Shown piece by piece: positions 21,886-33,839 of a DNA stretch of 64,000 nucleotides. Below the pieces are notes generated by a model. It searched no databases. It had not been told where the DNA came from and saw nothing but the letters and a program-made list of their open reading frames with translations. A program made the translations under genes and the position numbers. The stretch is from Castor canadensis (taxonomy: Eukaryota; Chordata; Mammalia; Rodentia; Castoridae). The stretch's first letter is position 1. Every line of letters begins with the position of its first letter. Where the stretch lies: contig NC_133390.1 in assembly GCF_047511655.1 (NCBI RefSeq), positions 125,665,583-125,729,582 on the forward strand, written 5' to 3'.

Positions 21886-23399
21886 TACTTGTACTCTCAG
21901 AAACACTTCAGAAAAGCACAAACCAGAGATTCCCAGAAGAAGGGCCTCTCAGAGACTTCTGCTCCTTACCTCTTAATCCCCCTCTTCTAACCTCGTCTCT
22001 GTTTGTTTTTTAAGATCCTCTGTGTCTCTGCCTTAGCCACAGGTTAGATGGGATTATACTACTTGTCTGAGTGATGCAGCATATGACCGAGATTAAGCCA
22101 TCCACCACTGTGGTTGACCCATGAATGGTCAATCAGAGTCAATGAAAAACAGATTCTCCTTTCGGTTTTTAACTTGAGAAAGAGTTTAATTCTCTTTCAC
22201 TTTCAACTTAAAGAAGAGAAAGTATTAGACTTGAAAATACTGAAGTCATTTTCCTGCTACTTGGATATTGAGAATAAATCCAGTGTAGCAGAATGCAGAG
22301 ATGCAGTGTAGCAATCAAAAGATGAGGAAAACCACTTATAGGAGACATTGTTTGAACAAAGGCTCCAGAAAGGTGAGTGACCAGCTTTAACATGTGCCTT
22401 TTTGTTCCATGGTCCAGTGAAGTGCACTTAACCACTGAAGCCAGTTTGTGTTAAGTTTGCTACCACAATTTTATGAGATCTACATAACACAAAACCCCAG
22501 TGAGAATTAGACTTAATCCTTGGTGAAAATGGAAAAAAAAATAAATAAATAAAATCCTGAGGACAGAGAACTAAAGCAATTTGTACAAAGCCAGTGAATT
22601 TAACAGGCAAAGTCAAGGTAAAATTTAACTCTTCAATCCCCAGTATGACCACTCCTATGCTGTAAATCATTCAGTAGGGGTAAAGCCAGGTTAAGGAATG
22701 GTTCCCTAGTACAACCAGTATGAAAGAGTTTTCTCCCAGTCACCCAAAGTAGAGTGGGGATGGTGCAGATCTAAGCCCAGGGATAAGTAATACAGCTAAT
22801 AAAACTGAGTCCATGCATGAAAACTGAGATGAGAGACTGAAACATGAATCAGAAGAGAAATGCCACAAACTGACTGGAAGCAACACAGGAACGTATGATA
22901 TGGGGTGAGGATTTGGAGGAGCAAAGAAAAGATTTGGGTTACTTAGGGACTTCTGAGACTCTTTACTATCAATCATGTATTTACAAAACCATCCAGCCTT
23001 TTAAGGTTAGCAATAAGGTCTTCTGAATCCCATTGTGCATGACTTCCTTGTTTTCTCCCAGTAAGTTGGGCCCAAAGGTCAAAACAAGGCAGATTTGTGA
23101 TGCCGGTACTCAGGATGGTCTAGTCCCAGCCCTGTTACAGACCAGCCGTGCAGCCTTAGGCAACGTCAGCAATGGACTCAGTGAACAGGCAAATTTGTGT
23201 AATTTGACTGAAATTCACTCAGATGGAATTTCAAGTATTTTCTTTGAAAATAGATGACGATGGTTGATGAAGATAAACAGAGACAAAGGTATATAGAAAT
23301 ATTATAGACACAAGCAAATATATAGGCTTATGAATTGTATGTTTCACTTAAACTTCTCATTACTAAACTTCCTTGATGGCTGTCCTAGTCCCAGTTGTT
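21886..23399. other. unique sequence
   Basis: 1.5 kb without a supported gene. A small AAAT-type run lies at about 22532-22553. Confidence 0.5.
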
Positions 23400-23830
23400 A
23401 AGACTCGCCCTCATTGGTTTGTCACACAAGGTCTTTCATGACCAAGATCTCAGCCTCTCACACCACTGCCATGCCTCATTTTCTGTGCATGTTCCTAAGG
23501 TTCCAACTACACTTTAGCACCACCTGTCTCATCCACAGCTTGTTCATTCTGGACATTTAGCCTCGCTTATTTCCTCTACCTGGAAAAATCCCAACTCATC
23601 TTTCAAGACCCAGACCAACATCTTGCTCTCTGTTAAGTCTTCCTAAACTCCCCAAGCAGAGTTTCCTACTCTTTCTTCTGTACTTTTTAAAACACTTGAC
23701 ACACACATCTTTTGTTCCTTTTAAACTAAAATAAACTATTTGCTCGTATATCTATTTCTTTAACTAATTTATAAATTCCTTAATGTGATTCATCATAGCC
23801 CCTAAATCCCATCGCCAATGGGTTTTGCCC
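23400..23830 (+). mobile_element. LINE-2 3' end
   Basis: Order of L2 blocks: AAGGTCTTTCATGACCAAGA, ATTTCCTCTACCTGGAAAAA, CATCTTTCAAGACCCAGACC, then CTTCCTAAACTCC, and a 3' UTR-like AATTCCTTAATGTG segment. No intact frame. Confidence 0.8.
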
Positions 23831-24034
23831 TAGGTAGGTAGGCAGGACTTAGATGGTGTGATCACCTAAGCAAATGCCTAGAGGGTCCAGAAAAAGTAGG
23901 TATTTGTTACCTGAGGGGAAAGAATATCACAGACAGGGACTGAAGACTGTTGTACAAGAGAGTGAATGGCCTGTGTGAGTTGGCAGCCGCTACTTGACAG
24001 TAGACTCATCCTTTAAGGCCAGATCCCTCCTCCA
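23831..24034. other. unique sequence
   Basis: No feature identified. Confidence 0.5.
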
Positions 24035-24165
24035 GCATGGTTGGAACAGCACAGGTTTTGAAGGCACTGAAATTCCATTCTCAAGTCTAGCCTTACTCAC
24101 CATGGGAATGTGAGCATTGCTTAGCATCCCTGAGATTCAGTGTCTTCTTGAAGAAAAGAGAAATC
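24035..24165 (-). mobile_element. MIR SINE fragment
   Basis: TTCCATTCTCAAGTCTAGCC, then GAGCATTGCTTAGCATCCCT, then GAGATTCAGTGTCTTC reads as the reverse complement of the MIR body. Confidence 0.6.
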
Positions 24166-25554
24166 TCTGCCCACCAACCCCCCCATCCTCTTTGTCCTAG
24201 GCACACAACTGCAGTCCCTTTCTGCCCTATCTTGTGGGGAGATGAGGTAATGTTCCTGTTTTCATCCCAAGGCTATGAGAACAGGAAGGGAAGAAAGGCA
24301 TGTCCCTCCAAGACTGAGCCTATAAAACCCTCCTTGGCTTCCATCACCACAGAAACAGATCATGTAACTGAGATAGCGCACTAGCCGTTTATTTGGAAGG
24401 TGACCTCCGCAAACACCAGTGCAAGAGAAGAGGCAGGAAAGGAAGGAAGTCAATAAATGATGCATAATCAATGAGTTACCTACCACTCTAAGCAACCAGA
24501 GCTTAATCGTATGGGAAACTCTGATAAATAGCACAGAATTCCCCCACTCAGGCCTCCAGGGTATTCCACTAAGGGTCATGGGAGCTGGGCTCTTTGTATG
24601 CCAGCCCTCATAAATTATTGTTTAAGGGCTACAAAATAGTTTCTGGGTACTGAAAACCTGCTGCTCGGGTGAACAGAGCAGGCTCAGGTGGCCAGAGAAA
24701 CCCTCTGGAAAGAGATTTGGATGGTGACAGTGGTGCTAGAAGTTTAAAAGGCATGCACATTTTGAAATAGGAGTCCAGGGAGAATAGTGGGGTCCTGAAG
24801 ATTTCTGCTCTACCTCCATGTGCAAGTTTCTATTCTCCTTTTTGCTCCATTGCTCAATGAAGGTGATTACATGGCCTTAAAGGAAGATAGAAGCACAGGA
24901 CCAAAGCAGCCAAATCCTGAGATGGCAACTTGGGAGGAAGGTGGCTCTGTGGCCTAAACACCCAATTCAGTTTCATGTTAGCAAGAAATAAACAAGCATG
25001 GTAAACTACAAGTCTTTGGGTATTGTGACAGCAGCTAGCCTGCCCTGACCAATACAGGCAGAAAGTGGATAACTGCCCAGCCATTGCTTAAATCCTGGTA
25101 TACATGGGCAACCAAAGATGCAATCACAACCTTGTTCATGAAAATCAGTGAACCCCCAGATGAAAGCTTGAGGCTACCAAGGAATGCCCAACCTGCAGAC
25201 GTGAGGAAGGCAAAACCCAGGCTCGAAAATGCACTCTTGGACTGCAGTTTAAGCTTTCTCTCTAAAAAAAAAAAAAACCAGACCTGATTAGGTCTTTCAA
25301 ATACATTGTCCTCAGGTGCCACAGACCCATCCAAGATTACAGCTGAGGCTCCCCAGTGGCAGAGCTCACCCCAAATTTTTGGTCATTGAGCTCTAAGCAC
25401 ACTGACAAAGAAAGAACACACTCTCATCCATGGGAAGAGAAGCTTGCTTTGTGGTTTACTGTCCCAGTGGGACAGTGAGGACAAGGGTATTGGGAGCTCC
25501 AAGGTGGGAAGAACCAAATGGGACCAGCTGTGCTTAGGGGGTTACCTTATGCCA
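24166..25554. other. unique sequence with a short palindrome
   Basis: No gene. ACTGTCCCA-G-TGGGACAGT at 25458-25476 is a perfect 9-bp inverted repeat. An A13 run lies at 25265. Confidence 0.5.
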
Positions 25555-25700
25555 TCACAAGCCACCAGCCTGCATAACAGAGAGTATTAATATCTGCAGA
25601 CTGCACATCACTTGCCAAACATGACAGCTTATTTAATTCTTGATGGCCCTGAAAGCCGCCAACACCCAGGTGAAAAACTGAGGTTTGAGGAGAAGTCCTT
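25555..25700 (+). mobile_element. possible MIR fragment
   Basis: ACAGCTTATTTAATTCTTGA and AGGTGAAAAACTGAGGTTTG follow MIR order. Strongly diverged. Confidence 0.4.
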
Positions 25701-26299
25701 TGTGCATGGTTAAGAGCCAGGGAGGGACTGAGCTGTCAGTCAGTGGGACAATGCATAGCCCACACATCCTACCTCCCCTCCCTGGCCTCTCCTCCAGACA
25801 ATAGACAGATGTAGGAAATGAATGTAAGCCATTTGGGAGGTCAGCAAACAGAACCCTGTGCTGACCTTAATTTTCTCAGTATTTACCTAAGCATGTTCCT
25901 TACCAAAGGAGTTAAATTAGTGTATGTAAACAAATATCCATTTTCTTCCAACAGTGTGTGCTCCATCAAGCAGACATCTAAAAACACTTTGCTGAAAGAA
26001 TAAATGAATGTCCTACGTGTGCTTTGATAGCTTTTTCATGTATTGACAATTTCTCCTTTTATGTCCATTCTAATATGCAATTGATAAGGTTTCACTTCCA
26101 TAGTATCTTTGGGTTTTTTGCTCTGGTCTATCATTCTGTCTCTCATCCCTGTCCAACCACAACAAAGCACCACAGCTCAAAACTCCTTCCCAGCAGTTGC
26201 AGTGCTCAGGGACCTATCTCCTTCTGCTGCACCTAGCATTATCCCTTTCTTCCACAGCAGCCATGTCCGCAAGGGGAGCCACCCTGCTGATCATCCCTG
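25701..26299. other. unique sequence
   Basis: No gene or named repeat. Confidence 0.5.
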
Positions 26300-26540
26300 A
26301 TAAAAATAACTAACATTATGGAAAACTTTACAAATTACACAGCAATTTTCCCCAAGGTTAAGTCACTTGATTGTCACAATAACCCAGAGAGGAAGGCAAG
26401 ACAGGTATTATTAGCTCCTGATTTGAAGGAAAACACTTAGCTCAGAGGGACTAAGTGATTTGCTCAGATTCGTGCAGCGAGGAGATGAACAAAGACTCCA
26501 GCTGTGGATTTCTCTCTCCACACCCTCTGCTCTTTGTGCC
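26300..26540 (+). mobile_element. MIR SINE
   Basis: Nearly full span: AACTTTACAAATTACACAGC, GTCACTTGATTGTCACAATA, AGGCAAGACAGGTATTATTA, TTAGCTCAGAGGGACTAAGT, then CACACCCTCTGCTCTTTG. Confidence 0.85.
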
Positions 26541-26844
26541 AAATGACGTCACATCCTCCCTCCTGCTGTTCCTCAAGCAGCTTCCAGGAGACCACAACCA
26601 CCAACTTCAGGTACCAGCTCTGCCACCCTTGGCCACCAATAGCCCTGGCAGAAACAGCTGCTCTCAATAGGGGACCATGTCGGCCTCTCTTTTCTAGGTG
26701 AGAAGATTGTCCTAGAAACAGGTGAAGAGAGCAGTGGATGCTGATGGCCGGAGAAAGCCTGTGTGGGCGGAGACTCACATACAGCAATGGAGGACCTTCT
26801 CCAAGTACTCATAGTACTCAGTGAAGAGCTTTCTTCCTTAAACA
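26541..26844. other. unique sequence, relatively GC-rich
   Basis: Overlapping ORFs on both strands, none convincing. Contains a CRE-like TGACGTCA at 26544-26551. Confidence 0.45.
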
Positions 26845-26925
26845 CTTCAGACATGTGAGCATTTGAACCCAGCTCTGCTACCTCTGTAAAAACTGAGTTT
26901 TAACCTCCCTACACTTCCAAAATAG
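26845..26925 (-). mobile_element. possible MIR fragment
   Basis: CATTTGAACCCAGCTCTGCT, then ACTGAGTTTTAACCTCCCT, resembles reverse-complement MIR. Confidence 0.5.
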
Positions 26926-27740
26926 TAAAGAGTTTATTATCATCACAGGATATATTTTTAGCTTCAGCAAAGATGGGAAATAAAGGTGCTAGGGATAAGA
27001 CTTCAACATGAATCATCAATGTTTATAATTTATACAACATATGATCATCATAATAATATGCATGTAATATATAATGATACATATAAGAAAATTATATGTT
27101 ACAAACAAGATACTGACAGAACAAGAAACAAAAAAACTAAGGACGCTTTGCAAATAGATGCTGCTTTTGACATAATCACACAGTGTCCAGTATACATCCT
27201 GTTTCATTCTGCCCAAAGTTTTTATAAACAATGGGTTAAGGGCTTCACACAGCATCATTCTTCGTGTGTGAAAGGAGTAGTCTATATGCACATGTGCCAC
27301 AGGTTACCATCTGATACCCTTCAGCCTCGCTGTGATGGCAAAACTGTGCTTAGGGAAATGTTAGGTTTGTTCTCCAATGAAGAAGCTTCAGCAAATCCCA
27401 CCTGGAATGTGGTAGTTGCTAGGGTACTACTTACAGATAAGAACATGAGGTTTCCTGGTGTGGCTTTGAAGGGTAAAGAGCTATGTGGGCCTGAGGACAG
27501 ATAATTCTGAGGTTCCAAGCCAGCAGAGTATCTACTCTTGCATTGCTCTGGGATGCCCAGCTTCGACTGAGATCTTAGCTCTTTGAAGGGCTCTGAGAAT
27601 TTCCATCTGGCAGCCAAACTTCTCAAAGTTGAGATGTTTCAGCATGGAACCAGAGAACCCAGAAGGGCCAGGTTAAGAAAAATTAATTTTGTGCCCACTG
27701 TGAGTTTACTGCATAAATTTTAGAAAGACTTGTCTTTAAT
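26926..27740. other. unique sequence holding a long chance ORF
   Basis: A 172-codon plus-strand frame (26986-27504) has no recognisable domain, an AT-biased start and ordinary non-coding composition, so I do not call a gene. Confidence 0.45.
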
Positions 27741-28132
27741 TGTGTGATGGTTAATTTCACATGTCAGTGTGACTGGGATAAAGGATGCCCAGGTCCTAAA
27801 AGATTGTTCTGGTGTGTTTGTGAGAGTGTTTCCATTCATGCTGTAGAGTGACTAGAGAAGACCAACCTTACTACAAAAGGCATCAGAGAACCCATTGAGG
27901 GATTGAGCAGAGCAAGAAGGCAAAAGAAAAAGCAAATTCACCTTTTCTTCTTGATCCAGACATCTATTTTCTCCTTCTTATAGATAACTGAGCTCCTGGA
28001 TATCAGGTCATGGGACCCTGGGACTTACATCATTCTCTCTCTCTCTGTCTCTCTGTCTCTCTCTCTCTCTCTTTCCCACAAACTCACACACACACACAGG
28101 CTATGCTTTTCTGGAGAACTCTGAGTAAATAC
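27741..28132 (+). mobile_element. ancient LTR-like repeat (same family as 18674-19350)
   Basis: Starts TGTGATGGTTAATTTCACAT, continues CAGTGTGACTGGGATAAAGG then ATGCCCAGGTC, and ends TTCTGGAGAACTCTGAGTAA then ATACA. The TG...CA ends suggest an LTR. An internal CT/CA-rich simple repeat (28032-28099) has expanded where the family is normally AT-rich. Confidence 0.75.
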
Positions 28133-28269
28133 AGATAGCTAAGGAAAAGCACTTCTACTGGAAATTAGAAAATGTGCTACTTCAATGAGTTAAATTAACC
28201 TTATAAAAGTACTCATTAGCATAATTAAAATAATAGACATAGCTTCTATTTATAGAAATAATGTTTTTT
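28133..28269. other. unique sequence
   Basis: No feature identified. Confidence 0.5.
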
Positions 28270-28460
28270 CTGGATATAGAAGGAAAAATTGTGTATTCAG
28301 TCCACATGCATCACACATACATGCTGAGTGCCTTTTCTCTTCTATTTACCATGCTCAGAACCAACGAAAAATAAGTGCTTCCTACCCTCAACAAGCTACA
28401 GACTCCACAGGGAGACGGATATGCATTAAGCAATGTAAGTGCTGAATGAAACTGGCAGAT
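28270..28460 (+). mobile_element. MIR-class SINE fragment
   Basis: ATGCTGAGTGCCTTTTCTCT, then AGTGCTTCCTACCCTCAACA, then AGCTACAGACTCCACAGGGA follows the layout of a diverged MIR-type SINE. Confidence 0.45.
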
Positions 28461-29160
28461 TATCTCCCACGAGACTGCAACAATACCTCTCATCTCCCAG
28501 CCCACATGTTCTTCTAGACCCCTGCAACTGAATTCCTGTGTCATGGGGTGGAACCTAACTCCCCGCCTTTAGAGCTGGCAGGGTGAGTGACCCACTTTTA
28601 AGTAAGAGGATGCAGCAAAAGTGACGCTATGTGACTTCCAAGGCTGCCCTGAAAGACAAGTAATTTTGGCCTTGCCTCCTAAAATCTTCACTTGGTAAAT
28701 TATTTAAAAAAAAAAAAGAGAGCTTTTACCTAGCTTTTAGTCTCAGCTAAGAGAAACAGGTTTAGTTCCTCTCTTTCCTCTTCGATAAGCTAGAGTTCTC
28801 TTTTCACTCAGTATAAAAGTGTAAGTTGTCCATTGACATCACTTTGTAGTATTACAAGAATCTGTGCTTTCCCTACTTTGGAATAATCATAATTTGGGTT
28901 ATAGAATAACATCATCATATAACCAGGGAAGCAAATCATGATTATTCATAAGCTGATGTCATAGAATTGAAAATGAATTTTCTGCATGGCTTTTTGTTGT
29001 TTGCATCATTGAGAGTCTTTTATAGAGATAACTATTGTAATTTCCTACCTCTTTTTGCAGAAGTTTACAACAACAAAAAAAGTGTTCCTGACTGTTTCCA
29101 CACCTAAATATGACATATGGTATAGTTTGTAATTTAGCAAATCTTCTTTTAGTACATTCA
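28461..29160. other. unique sequence with an AT-rich regulatory-looking block
   Basis: 28860-29010 is non-repetitive and rich in ATTA/TGATTATTCAT-type homeobox and AP-1/CRE-like half sites. Function is untestable here. Confidence 0.4.
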
Positions 29161-29252
29161 AAAGAGAAAAGAAAAGAGAATCAGTGATAGGGAAGGAAGA
29201 AAAATGGATGGAAGGAAGGAAGGATGAAGAAGAAAGGGAAAGAGAGGTCAGT
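29161..29252 (+). repeat. purine-rich low-complexity tract
   Basis: GGAA/GAAA-rich, imperfect, about 90 bp. Confidence 0.85.
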
Positions 29253-29894
29253 GTCTACACCAGTCTGACTTTGATGCTCTATTTGCTGTGTCTCAAACAT
29301 CTCTACTTGAACCTGGCTTTCATAGCTCGTGTTCAGCAATATCTGGGCACTTTTATAAACTAGTAGGATTAACCCAAGAGAAGGCAATTTTAGTAAAATG
29401 ATTTAATGAAAGCTTTGATGTGATCTGAAGGGGACATGAACAGGGGGTGGCCTGAGCAACTGGGAGACAAAAACAGAGGTTTTTCCAGCCTGATTTTATG
29501 AACAAAACACTTTCTTCCTGTACCTGAATTTCTGTTGACCCATAACAAAATATATTCTATTCTCCCAGAGGTATTTCTCTTTCAGCTTCTTTCCCCATCA
29601 GAAAAAGTGGCTTTTCTGTGTTGTGAGATTGGGAAAATGTCAATGCAGTTGCATGAGTTTTCTTGGGTCTCTTTCTGCCTCCCCATGTGTCTTTTCTCTA
29701 TGCAGTATGCATTGTGGGGGAAACCCATCCCTGCAGAGAAAGGCCTAAAGATAACCAGGGATCCTGCCTTTGACTGGCAGTATAACTTCAATTCAGAGGA
29801 ACTAGTACAGAAAGCCACTTGGTCCTTTGTGTGTGTCTCACACTGAAATCTAGTCCTATGGCAGTAACACTTTTAGTCTTTGGTGAAAAATACT
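29253..29894. other. unique sequence
   Basis: Opposing ORFs of 103 and 78 codons at 29535-29846; neither shows a domain. Confidence 0.45.
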
Positions 29895-29983
29895 AATAGC
29901 AAACCCTTATATAATACCCACTATATGCCAAATGGTTCACATATATTAATTCATTTAATCAGTATAAAACTCAATGAGATACA
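29895..29983 (+). mobile_element. MIR 5' fragment
   Basis: TACCCACTATATGCCAAATG, then TTAATTCATTTAATCAGTAT, then AAACTCAATGAGATAC. MIR homology may resume right of the adjacent LTR (about 30484), suggesting the LTR landed in this MIR. Confidence 0.7.
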
Positions 29984-30474
29984 TGGCAGACAGAAAAATG
30001 GTCTCATGCAGATGACCCCATCGTAATCCTCAGAAACAGTGAGTATGATAGGTCACTGGAAAAGAGGAAATTATTGAGATTGCTAATAAACTGGCCCTAT
30101 GATAAAGATGTTGTCCCAGAATAACCAGGTGGCCCAAATGTACTCACAAGTGCCCTGACAAATGGAAGGAGTCAAAAGATTAGTTGCAGAGCAAAACATC
30201 ATGAAAAAGACTTGAATGACCATCATCGGCTTTGGAAATTGAGAGACTCTTGAGTCAAGGAATACAGGTCACTTCCAGGAGCTGGAAAGGGCAAGAAAAT
30301 ATATTTGCCCCCAGAGCTTCAGAATGCATCACAACCCTGCAAATATCTTGATTTTAGCTCAGTGAGACCCACTTCAGACTTTTGATCTCCGAAATTACAA
30401 GATAATCAATTTGTGTTGTTTTCAGCCACTAAGCTGGAGGCAATTTGTCTCAGCAGCGATGGGAAACTAATACA
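29984..30474 (+). mobile_element. MLT1-type MaLR LTR
   Basis: Near-complete solo LTR: start TGGCAGACAGAAAAATGGTC, centre ATAACCAGGTGGCCCAAATG, then TGATTTTAGCTCAGTGAGAC, CCACTTCAGACTTTTGATCT, TTTGTGTTGTTTTCAGCCAC, and end GGGAAACTAATACA. Confidence 0.92.
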
Positions 30475-30654
30475 AGTTAGGCAGGGTACTGAGGCAGGTC
30501 CATTATTTCTAGTCTGCCCTGTGGATTGCTATGCTAGTACTTTCCTCAATTCGATTGGAAATAGGTGAGAAGAGGGATTCAATTAATGATAACTTTTACA
30601 AATCTCAACAGGGAAGAAAAGATCATGACAAACATTCTGGGAGTGTTTACAACC

Positions 30655-30790
30655 CTCAGCATATGACATAAATTCTCTCATTTGACGTCAAAAGCAATCC
30701 TGTGTAGCAGACAGTTATTATTTCCATTGAGAAGATGAGAAAATTGAGGTTTGCTGAGGTCAAGCAACTTGCCTAATCCATAGGATCAAT
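30655..30790 (+). mobile_element. MIR SINE fragment
   Basis: GTCAAAAGCAATCCTGTGTA, then GAAGATGAGAAAATTGAGGT, then GGTCAAGCAACTTGCCTAAT is the MIR core. Confidence 0.85.
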
Positions 30791-32129
30791 TCAGATACTG
30801 TGGCAACTCAGTCTTAGAGGCAAGCAATACCTGTGCATACTAAACTTAGAGAATTTATTTTCAAAGCCTTCCCTGAAACACAGAGAAAATGCAGTACTGC
30901 CTCCAGATCCTGCTGACAAAATACCAGAGAGACCAGATAAGGGAATGATTTTAGCAATCCTGCCTGGACATGGCCTGCCCCGAGGCTCATGTGCTGGCAG
31001 CAATGCCAATTCCTGTTGGGCTGAAGGCCAGGGGCATCTGGAAGACCAGAGTGCAGCTATTCTGACCTGGTTTGTGACTGCATAGTCAGCCCCTGGGTGT
31101 TCTCAGGAATATCTGGGGCAGGAAGCTCAGCCTTTAGGAAAAAGCAGGTGCAAGAATCAACAAAATGTGAACAATTGCTTACACTGTGGCTTTATTTGTA
31201 CACGGAGGCTGATGAGTCCAAAAGACCAACATGCCTTACTCACGGCACTAGTGAGCTGTTTCGCCATGGCCTTCACAGTCATAAAGTCTCAGTAACATTC
31301 GAAAAGCATTCATTTCTCACAGACCTGGAGTTTGGCTGATCCATATGCTGTAGGAGGCTGGAGGTGAGTCAGATGCAAGTCTGCTTCTCATGTCTCTCAT
31401 TATTCTGGGACGTTGGCCACCTAAGCATGTGTCTTTTTCATGGTGATGGCAGAGGTACAGCATGGGCAAAGAGAGCATATGGTACAATCCCTCTTGAGGA
31501 TTAGGCTTGGAATGCACTTGTTGCAGCTTCTACCCTCTTTGACCAAATGAAGTCACATAGCCAAGCTCAATACCACTAGGACTGGGAAGTGTATTCTTCC
31601 AGTGGAAGTGGCAGGAAAACTAGGGAATATTTGTTGACCAACAATGGAATCTGTCACAATCATTGCAAATCAAAATCCACAAGGAGAAGCAGATGTCCTT
31701 AAAACGAATGCCATAAACAACTTCTCATTGCAAGCAGTGCGGCATGATAGCTAAATTCAATGTCCTGTCCTCAATAGAGTCTGGTTTAGAAAGATATTGC
31801 TAAAGAAAACATTGTTTGAAGCAATAGGCAAAGTTTGAATAAGAATTTTATAAATACACTAAGTTGATCGTGTGTTGTGAATATAAGAGTGTCTTTGTTC
31901 TTCAGAGATGTATATCAAAGTATTTAGGAATCAAGAACTGTAAGATCCTTTACTGATCTCAAATGATTAAAAAAAAGAAAATAATGTTAATAAGATATAT
32001 GAAATAATGATAGGGTTAATGCAAATATGATAAAATAACAATTGTGGATCTGGGTAAAGTATAAATGGGTGTTTATTATACTATTTTAATTTTTGTGGTT
32101 TTAAACTTTTTGAAACCAGAAATTTAAAA
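30791..32129. other. unique sequence
   Basis: 1.3 kb, no gene. A POU octamer ATGCAAAT at 32019-32026 lies in an AT-rich stretch. Confidence 0.5.
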
Positions 32130-32375
32130 ACAGATACCCATCTGGAAAATGCTTATGACATAGTGTTGAATGAAAAATCCAGGTTTCATAACCATATAGT
32201 GAGATCTTAAGTTAGAAAAATCCACGTAGAAAACAAGACTAAAAGGAAAATAATGAAATATTAGCAAAGTTTGGTGGGTGGGTTGGGCAAGGAATGCTTT
32301 TACCCTTCCATTTTTTTCTATGTTTTCTTCACATTTTTAATAACCATGTATCACTTTTATAATGAAAAAAAAAAG
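32130..32375 (+). mobile_element. ancient LINE-type repeat tail
   Basis: TTATGACATAGTGTTGAATG, AACCATATAGTGAGATCTTA, AAACAAGACTAAAAGGAAAA and AATAACCATGTATCACTTTT then ATAATGAAA match the 3' half of a common old mammalian repeat (probably L1M-class). Its 5' half seems represented at 63000-63190. Confidence 0.5.
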
Positions 32376-33032
32376 AACTACCAAAAAGCACAGGAACAAA
32401 GAGTCATTTTTTCTCCATCTCCCCAACTTGGAGCCTGAAGCAAAAATCGAGAGCAATGGCAGAGGGAAATGAGTTCAAGCTGTCAGCTATTAAGGTATGA
32501 AGTCTGTGTTTCAGGAGTTGCCAAGTGACCTTTAATGAACACCTGTCTGGGGTGGAAAAAATCATAGTATTCCAGGCTCAGGCCTCGATGTATAATTTAG
32601 CTTTAGTGTCACAGTGGGGCTGCTGGGTACACCCCTGCCTTAAGATTTATGGCATATTTTTGAATCTGGCTAACTCTTCATGGATTTAGGTTTCAAGTTC
32701 ATATGGTGTGAAATAGCTAAACTTGGCTTCTGATCACAAGCCAATGGGCCAGGCCTAACTGATTCGTAAGCCTGTAACCCTCTTTCCTGGCAGGTGAAGC
32801 CAGCTTCCTCCCAGTCCCAAGAGATAGACCAGGGACTTTTCCCTATCTCCTAACTACCTTCTTCGAACTGAGTTAACTCTCTGGGTCTGTTCTCTGGCTC
32901 CTGTTCTCCCAACCTGCTTCCCCATCTCCACCATACTACTCATCCTAGAAAGAAGTCCTGCCTCATCTCAGAAATAACTCAGTATCCTCACCATAGTTTT
33001 TTATACCTTGGCTGCAAGCATCAGCATCCTTT
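32376..33032. other. unique sequence
   Basis: No gene or named repeat. Confidence 0.5.
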
Positions 33033-33175
33033 AAAAGTCTCCCTTTCTGCTGAGCACGGTGATGCATATCTTTAATCACAGCATTCAGGAGGCTAAGGTA
33101 GTTAGGGGTCAACCTGGGGTACACAGAGAGACCCTGTCTCAAACAACAGAAAACAAATGAAAAAGTCACCCTTCT
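33033..33175 (+). mobile_element. B1 SINE with target duplication
   Basis: The monomeric B1 body spans 33049-33160: TGAGCACGGTGATGCATATC, then TTTAATCACAGCATTCAGGA, then CAGAGAGACCCTGTCTCAAA with an A-rich tail. Direct repeats AAAAGTCTCCCTTTCT (33033-33048) and AAAAGTCACCCTTCT (33161-33175) flank it. Its TTTAATC core resembles muroid-type B1 more than the dimers elsewhere in the window. Confidence 0.9.
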
Positions 33176-33329
33176 TTGTGTTCTACTGACCCAGGGAATT
33201 CTCCCTTAGCTCCACTACCCCTGTCTGTCTCCTAAATCCATTCATCCATCTTCTTAGAACCATATCTATCTTTGGAACCCCTGCCAGCAATTCCCACCTA
33301 TCTAACTGACACTTCTGACCATCCTCAAG

Positions 33330-33790
33330 ACAGCTGTAGCTGGGGCAGAAGTTTTCATTCAGACCTTTGGTAGAGTCTATGTCCCGTTTGCCTGGACTAG
33401 AACAATAGCTATCAACATTGCCAAGTCCCCATCAGGGGTTGTCATCCCATCTCCAGTTGGGGGCTCCCTGGCATTACCGTCATGCTTTGCTATCTTGTGA
33501 CAGAACAGACCATCTTGCCACTGCCTGTGAGCTTTCATCCTGCTGAGTGGGCAGGAATATAACCACAGTCATTCGGAGGCTCCCCACTGTCCAGGGTTAG
33601 GCATTTTTGCAATGCCATTCTTGGCATGCATCGGCAGTCAGGCGGGCTTCTTGCTAGGCTCAGTGTCAATTCATGTTCCTCATTCATAGTCATCCCCACT
33701 CCACCTGATATAAAAACCTGCCAATGTCAATTCTCAAAATAAAGCAAGACACTCATGTCTCTGGCTATTGAGTTTCTATCCTTCTTCATA
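33330..33790 (+). mobile_element. possible solo LTR
   Basis: ATATAAAAA (33708-33716) is followed 22 bp later by AATAAA (33738-33743) and a T/C-rich stretch, as at the U3-R end of a short LTR. The family is not recognised and the 5' limit is a guess. Confidence 0.3.
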
Positions 33791-33839
33791 TTGAGGAAAT
33801 AAAAAATCATCAACCTTCACTCACACCTCTCAGTTTATG

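Noticed and set aside
26986-27504. 172-codon plus-strand ORF
   Set aside because: AT-rich start region, no domain, no coding-type composition; a frame this long is expected by chance somewhere in 64 kb on six frames.
32963-33169. 68-codon minus ORF as a small gene
   Set aside because: It is mainly antisense of the B1 SINE body.
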